A stretch of 64,000 nt of DNA from Ophiura sarsii (taxonomy: Eukaryota; Echinodermata; Ophiuroidea; Amphilepidida; Ophiuridae), in NCBI GenBank assembly GCA_035610835.1, contig CM069458.1, positions 34,590,718 through 34,654,717 on the forward strand, given 5' to 3'. Shown one piece after another: positions 58,618-64,000 of the stretch (the first letter of the stretch is position 1; every line of letters begins with the position of its first letter). A program made the translations under genes and the position numbers. The notes beneath the pieces were generated by a model, which worked only from the letters and a program-made list of their open reading frames with translations, made no database searches and was not told where the DNA came from.

Positions 58618-58889
58618 GCAGCGAAGGAAATACCCACATGACTTTCCCCCCGGGGTAGACAGTCTCGGGGTGGACCAACTCTGGGTAGACTACAATAGAG
58701 CGCCCTAACGGAATAAAATGCAATAATACTGTTTAAAAAACACCTTATCGATTATAAATTATATGTTAAAAAACTCAGGGGGTTGGTGGTCGGGGAGGTA
58801 AAAACAAGGATGAATCATTCTAAAATAACCCCAGGACTGTCCGGATTGTTCTAAAACAGTCTCGGGACTGTCCGGATCATTCTAAAACA

Positions 58890-59012
58890 ACCCCGGGACT
58901 GTCCACCCCCGGGACTGTCCACCCCCGGGACTGTCCACCCCCGGGACTGTCCACCCCCGGGACTGTCCACCCAGGGACTGTTTCTAACCCCCGGGACTGT
59001 CCACCCAGGGAC
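58890..59012 (+). repeat. 16-bp minisatellite (GGGACTGTCCACCCCC)
   Basis: About five perfect units from 58894, then degenerate ones with CCCAGGGACTGTTTCTAA. Related units in the opposite orientation lie near the left end (58650-58690). Confidence 0.85.
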
Positions 59013-59018
59013 TGTTTC

Positions 59019-59147
59019 TAACCCTAACCCTAACCCTAACCCTAACCCTAACCCTAACCCTAACCCTAACCCTAACCCTAACCCTAACCCTAACCCTAAC
59101 CCTAACCCTAACCCTAAACATAACCCTAACCCTAAACCTAACCCTAT
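59019..59147 (-). repeat. Interstitial telomeric repeat array (TTAGGG)n
   Basis: About 21 hexamers of CCCTAA on the plus strand, perfect to about 59115 and then with variants (CCTAAACAT, CCTAAACC). Glycine-leucine and arginine-valine ORFs over it are repeat translations. Confidence 0.95.
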
Positions 59148-59185
59148 CCACCCAGGGAAAGTCATGTGGGTATTTCCATTGCTGC

Positions 59186-60522
59186 ATATGGATACAGTAA
59201 CCGTCAACAATTATCAGTAAAATGTTTATTGTATGCGCTTTTATATCGAGATGCACACTTCCTAAGAATCACAAGTTTTACAATAAGCAAACTGTGTAGT
59301 TGCACACTTTTCAAATATAAAAGGGCAACTTACGCAGTAGTCGGGCTCGTCATACATTTCCCCGTCGCCTGATGTCAAAGAAAAGGACAACGGTACTGAT
59401 ATTTCTCGGGTAAAAAGCTTTTAACCCAATATCCTCTTTCTCAAGTGGTTCTGACATTAAATCATGGAGTACACTGTTGGATTAAATTTCAGATGTGCAT
59501 TTCGTAATGTAAATCTACAGAAGAACAAACTTTTGAGAAACAACATCAGGAGACATCTCGTATGGAAGTCATTATTTAGCATTTTAATATACCATTTTTT
59601 GAAGGATAAGCATGTTTCTGTGTCAATATCCTATCGAAGCATTAATAGAATATAATAATGCTTATAATTATTGCATTTCTGTTAAAGAGGACGTTGTTGA
59701 TTTCTGGTATCTAATGAGGAAGATAATTCCGATTGTGGGCTGTAGAATGTATACATAACCCAGATAGAAGAAGACGTAACCAATGTAAGATCTTAAAACC
59801 TCAACTGTTAAGTCATTGATAATCCGAACGAAACAGCAAAGATGAAAGTTGGTTGGATCGAAGACGTTATTTGATACTCCCGTCTTTTATACACCATTTG
59901 ATACGAAAAAAATATTCCCATATGACGTCATAATGATGTTATAATGACCCAGCACCCAAACAGCGCCCTTATTTGGCCAAAATCTTGTTTACTTTTTTCC
60001 TTTTATTTAAAAAACCCATCCAAAACTCCGATCATTTTTCTTTTGCTTAATAATAGTTAAAACAGTATAAAGAAAATGAATCAGTTGCACTTAAAAATGC
60101 GGGGTTGAACCCCCCAATACCATAACTTTGACAAGCTCCCTTTCCCGAATTACACCCCGGATCTGTTTTGTATATCAAGAAAATTAACGCAACGAATTGG
60201 TTGACGATTACATAATCATGTTGCCTCCCAAAAACCGGTTTTAACATGCCGGAAAAATACCCACACGAATAAACAAGTGTTATTTAAAGAGACAATATTG
60301 ATCCGACCCATTTTTATCAAAGAATCGCTATTGTGAGACAGGTGTTTGGGTAACATCATGCTAAAGTACTTATAACTTATATGATTAAAAATTAGTGTAA
60401 ATTGAATAAAATGCATATTATCGTGCTCTACATCTTCAAATGTAACTTAATTCTTGTGCTAGAAGCACAGATCTTCAAAGTTGATACTCAAATTACTTGA
60501 CACTTTTGAACATTAATATTAA
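59186..60522. other. Unassigned AT-rich sequence
   Basis: No gene is recognised. ORFs at 59166-59372, 59464-59655, 60047-60247 and 60216-60416 lack any family signature. Confidence 0.35.
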
Positions 60523-60895
60523 AGGTGTATCTTCTGATCACTCTAGCTTTCTTTTTCACATCAAAATATTTTGATATCAGAAGAAAACACATATTGTTCT
60601 CGTTATTTCTGAGAAATATTAGGAGCGAGATATGTGTGTTATCAAGATATGTTCCATTTAGACGTTATAGGCCAAAATGCAGCGAATTAGTGCCAAAGGT
60701 GGTTAATAACCACCCGGCAAGTTTGTGTACTACTTAATGGGCAAATGTCATGTCACCTCGTGCTTCTAATATAAGAACCATTGGAGTTATGCAATTCAAA
60801 TTGTGGAATATATTTATTTTAAGGATGACCCTTCATGTAGAATAGAAAACATCAAGTTGAAAATCGGGCCAGCAATCGGAACAATACATCTACCT
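60523..60895 (-). mobile_element. Small TIR element, TTAA-type family, copy 4
   Basis: Flanked by TTAA on both sides (60519-60522, 60896-60899). Ends AGGTGTATCTTCTGATCACT and the complement AGGTAGATGTATTGTTCCGA. This is the best-bounded copy and supports a TTAA target. The ORF at 60525-60737 is not conserved between copies. Confidence 0.7.
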
Positions 60896-61060
60896 TTAAT
60901 TGACTTCCTCTTGCTTGGATGACCTTTAATTGATTTCCTTTTGCTTGGATGACCTTTACTTGACATCCTCTTGCTAGATGACCTTTAATTGACTTCCTCT
61001 TGCTTGGATGACCCTTCATGTAGAATAGAAAACATCAAGTTGAAAACCCATCAAGTTGAA
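60896..61060 (+). repeat. ~31-bp tandem repeat (4 units) plus re-duplicated element tail
   Basis: TTAATTGACTTCCTCTTGCT-TGGATGACC units at about 60897, 60928, 60958 and 60987, followed by a second copy of the adjoining TIR element's segment GACCCTTCATGTAGAATAGA (60827 and 61010) and a repeated CATCAAGTTGAAAA. Confidence 0.8.
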
Positions 61061-62296
61061 AACCCCGCGATGACCACAATGACACTTGTGTATTGTTACT
61101 CATCACTCACAGATCGGCCAGGCAGGGAAACTAGAACTAATGTCAGGTACCCTCATGATCGCATTCATCCCACGCACACCCAGCTATACAACAAAAAAAG
61201 ATTCGTCTGGAGTAACGACCTTTTAATGATCATGATGATACCAAGTCGAACACTGAGAGATATAATTTCACGAGTGCATCATTGAAAAGTGTGTAACCTG
61301 ATTTACCTCGGTAACGTGAGTGAACCAATATAACAACAACATACAGTTGCAGACAGCGATTCTAGAGCATTGATGATTGAAACAACAAAATTAGTCTTAA
61401 TATTGTCGCGTGAATAATATTAGTACCTTGGCATTTAGAATATTGTCACCATGAGAAGTAACATGAATAACCACTTGAAAACTTCCATGGTGGCTTATTC
61501 GCCCACATCATTCGTATTATAAGACTACACAGTTACTTTTAGTGAAAATTTAGATGGCACACTTGCAACTACTACTCGCAAATAACCCGTTTAGATTGAA
61601 CACCAACATTGTTCAGAATATAAGGATATTAAGGTTTCGCACGTACATAATAACATTACTTGCATCTTTATAAAGACCATTCTCCACACTAAGGGTGCAG
61701 TGCAGCCAATGTTCGTGGAAATACCTTCCCACCCATCTGTCCACAACGTTCAACCTTTATTCTGGCCTAAAGCACTATTACGCCCTCTCGTCAATATGGC
61801 TTTAAAGGCTACATGTATCATGGTCCACTCCTCCAGTTCACCCAGGGTGAACTGGATTACACCTGTTCATTTGATGACAGATGGAATAGAGTTACGATGG
61901 AGAAAACCTTGAAATATTCCCAAAGGATCTGGCTTGTAAGAATGGACCTTAGGGTTTAACAAAGCAAATACGTGGCTATGACAATATTAATACATTGATT
62001 GCTTCAAAAAAGTAAGTATATCATTTTTGCTTTTACGTTTATCCAAACAGTCTCTAGGTTGACAGCCTGCTTATTCTTTAGAACCTGTCGAGGTGACTTG
62101 AGGCGTCACGCAATATTACCACTGGGTTGAATGACTGATGTTAAGCATCTAAGCAATGACTGACGAAGAGTGACGAATGGGGTACCCATTATATTAATCA
62201 AATGAAATGCTCAATGTGTGTACTACCTCTAAATAATGCCTTTTGTGAATTTCCCTCAACATTAGTGGTCGTCATAATTTAAAGATTCGGTCAATA
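61061..62296. other. Unassigned sequence
   Basis: No recognisable gene or repeat. ORFs at 60989-61285 and 61700-61912 show no family signature. Confidence 0.35.
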
Positions 62297-62395
62297 TTTA
62301 ATAATAATAATAATAATAGGGTGTTTGTTAAGCGCCCTATGACAGTAAACTGTCCTAAAGGCGCTTTACAAAAAATACATAAAAACAACATTTTC
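62297..62395 (-). mobile_element. SINE/LINE-like 3' end with (TAA)n tail
   Basis: On the minus strand TAAAGCGCC ... GACAGTTTACTGTC ... GGCGCTTAACAAACACC is followed by (ATT)n. The GCGC hairpin plus trinucleotide tail resembles L2/CR1-type 3' ends. Only the tail region is recognisable. Confidence 0.45.
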
Positions 62396-63491
62396 TCAGT
62401 AATTGAATTTCGAGTACAAATTCAGGATCCCTAAAATGCTTTAGCTATAATGTATGGTTATATCTCGTATATATACTGCTCCCTAATTATGACTATATAA
62501 TTCATAAAAATGATGCACATATACATACCATTATTAACAGTTTCTTAAGGGAAAAAATGATGCAAATACTGAATTATCCATAACAATCCTTGTTGAAATT
62601 TCAATGGGAAAAGTGTTTTTACGGTTTGGATATTTTCCTGATTTCTACTTGAGGAACAACAACCGTAACGATGGTAACCCATGTACATAAGTATACGCAA
62701 CTGGCGCAACTGCACTTGCCTCAGACTGTTAACACTCAAAAATTCCATCAAAAGACACATTTTCATAGCCCATAGTATTGAATTGAAAGCCAAAAATGTT
62801 TATGAATACAATTATCGAATGTGTGTTTCAATTCACATTAAGTCTAAACACAAACCGTGAACTTTGAATATCATAATACATTATTTGTAATTGGCATACT
62901 TCTTCTGAAAAGCCATAATTTCGGCAATTAAAGTGTATAAATCATTTTCGAAATCATATCATACTAAAGTGTGTTCATGTTATTTAACAAATCGTAATAT
63001 GCGTGTGAATAACACTGGGCTCAAAATGGTACTCTAACTCAAAACATGAGGTTGTGCTACAGATTAAACTGAATGGTGTAGTTCTTTTGTATTTGCCCTA
63101 TAACCATTGCAGTTTGTTTCTAACTCTTAATAGAGTAACATCTTGCCCTTTTTACTGTATATTCTGTACATATATAAATTACTTATATAAAGTATATCTG
63201 CCGAAACGTCGTGTATTCTCTTTTTCTTCTTCGTATTTTCCTTTCCCTTTTGATGTTTCCTTGTATATATTGTTCCCCACCATTGCAGTTGAGCTAGTGA
63301 TCTTTTACATATGCTACTTTTACATTTTATCACTTCCCTCTTGTATCCCTTTGGGATCCTGTTGCGCTTTTGTGTGTGTGATCTGTTGGGACTCCCCTCT
63401 TACCATTGTTATTAATGTTAATTATTAATACACTCCAGTGTACATGTAAACACAGTTGTCTTAAAACGCAATCTCAAAAGGGGGTGAATAA
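62396..63491. other. Unassigned sequence with a 124-codon hydrophobic ORF
   Basis: The plus ORF at 63054-63428 is rich in F, Y, C and L from T-rich DNA and has no recognised domain. CCGAAACGTCGTG at about 63201 resembles the GAAACGT box of PLE 3' ends, but the partner box is not seen. Confidence 0.35.
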
Positions 63492-63500
63492 CTACCCATG

Positions 63501-63590
63501 GTTATAATGTTGCGATTTTGCTCTATTTCAGGTCATGTACATTACGGTTCCGTTATAATGTCGCGATTTTGCTCTATTTCAGGTCATGTA
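63501..63590 (+). repeat. Two-copy direct repeat, 39 bp
   Basis: GTTATAATG(T/C)CGATTTTG-type unit ending TTTCAGGTCATGTA at 63501-63539 and 63552-63590, 51 bp apart, with one difference. Confidence 0.85.
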
Positions 63591-63929
63591 GAGTTCGGAC
63601 GGTAACAGTGCGTTCTATTTAATGTGTGAAATTATCGTTTGAATTGACGTTCGTAGTCATTGATTATTGTAGTAGTTCTGTTTTCATCCTCTACTGCACG
63701 GTCAAATAGAGGCGGGTCGATCTTCTTCCACCTTTGTCGTACGTCAGAAACGCTGGCTTATTATTTATCTAAATGATCAACTGTGTTGCTTTGACATGTG
63801 TAGTTATTGAAATAAATGGCAGGTTTGCCTCAATTTTTCACGGTGACATCCGCAAACGTTGTTGGTCCTGTGACTTTCAGTCCCTTCCGAGCGTCATGTG
63901 GAAATATAATCTTGGATAGATGTTTGTTA

Positions 63930-64000
63930 ACACTTTCCACGCGGCTATTAGTTTTACCATATACAAAACAGATTTTTCAGAAACATTTCCCAACTTTTAA
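63930..64000 (-). mobile_element. Small TIR element ACACTTTCCACGCGG, second copy, cut by window end
   Basis: Starts after TA with ACACTTTCCACGCGG and follows the reverse complement of the right half of 40904-41137 (TATTAGTTTTACCATATACA). It continues beyond the window. Confidence 0.8.

Larger units (their letters stand above)
58618..59185. mobile_element. TIR-bounded element carrying telomeric repeats
   Basis: The ends GCAGCGAAGGAAATACCCAC and the complement GCAGCAATGGAAATACCCAC continue as inverted repeats for about 31 bp (through ATGACTTTCCC). Flanks ATATCTATAC (58608-58617) and ATATGGATAC (59186-59195) match at 8 of 10 bases and may be a target duplication. Inside are GGGTAGAC/GGACAGTC-type units in both orientations, a 16-bp minisatellite and a telomeric array. 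No ORF except repeat translations. Confidence 0.7.

Noticed and set aside
59019..59147. True chromosome end
   Set aside because: The telomeric array is flanked on both sides by ordinary sequence and lies inside inverted repeats.
58851..59256. Gly-Leu and Arg-Val repeat ORFs
   Set aside because: They are translations of the TTAGGG array and 16-bp minisatellite.

Overview
The window looks like animal nuclear DNA. It is AT-rich and intron/repeat-like, and it carries animal-type TTAGGG repeats, CR1/L2-, Jockey/CR1- and L1/Tx1-type LINEs, a Penelope-like element (PLE) with a GIY-YIG domain, hAT and mariner-type non-autonomous elements, and a tRNA-derived SINE-like sequence. This mix fits an aquatic invertebrate, but the species cannot be named from sequence alone. 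I recognise no host protein-coding gene. Every ORF with an identifiable product belongs to a transposable element, and most other ORFs are shadows of repeats.

Large-scale layout: two independent, diverged tandem duplications of about 10 kb fill most of the window. Duplication A/B pairs 311-7130 with 10621-27120. Duplication C1/C2 pairs 27704-37660 with 37701-54365. Each copy later gained its own transposons and tandem repeats, so the partner copy often preserves the empty insertion site. This fixes the boundaries of several elements to the base, for example a hAT element at 29752-30092, an L1/Tx1 LINE at 47536-50771 and a LINE at 34805-37093.

Region by region. 1-7130: duplication copy A, with a ~100-bp satellite and two copies of a small TIR element. 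7328-10288: a hAT element with a perfect 8-bp target duplication, then a foldback element built of a 20-bp palindrome, split by an L2/CR1-type LINE. 10621-27120: copy B, holding the best-preserved element, a PLE (14994-17823) with an uninterrupted ~870-codon RT + GIY-YIG frame, perfect 87-bp inverted repeats and a 13-bp flanking direct repeat. It also holds a 138-bp palindrome, a second PLE 3' fragment and a Tx1-like relic. 27704-54365: copies C1 and C2 with LINEs, hAT, mariner-type and other TIR elements, a tRNA-like SINE head and a third PLE 3' end. 54366-64000: a nest of DNA-transposon arms with a captured TATA box and a 44-codon ORF, a second foldback copy, a TIR-bounded element containing a ~128-bp telomeric-repeat array, and further small repeats.

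The most distinctive signals are three. First, a covarying hairpin with hammerhead-like flanking boxes sits at the 3' coding end of three different PLE sequences. Second, telomeric repeats are carried inside a TIR-bounded element. Third, a foldback family is made of degenerate 20-bp palindromes.
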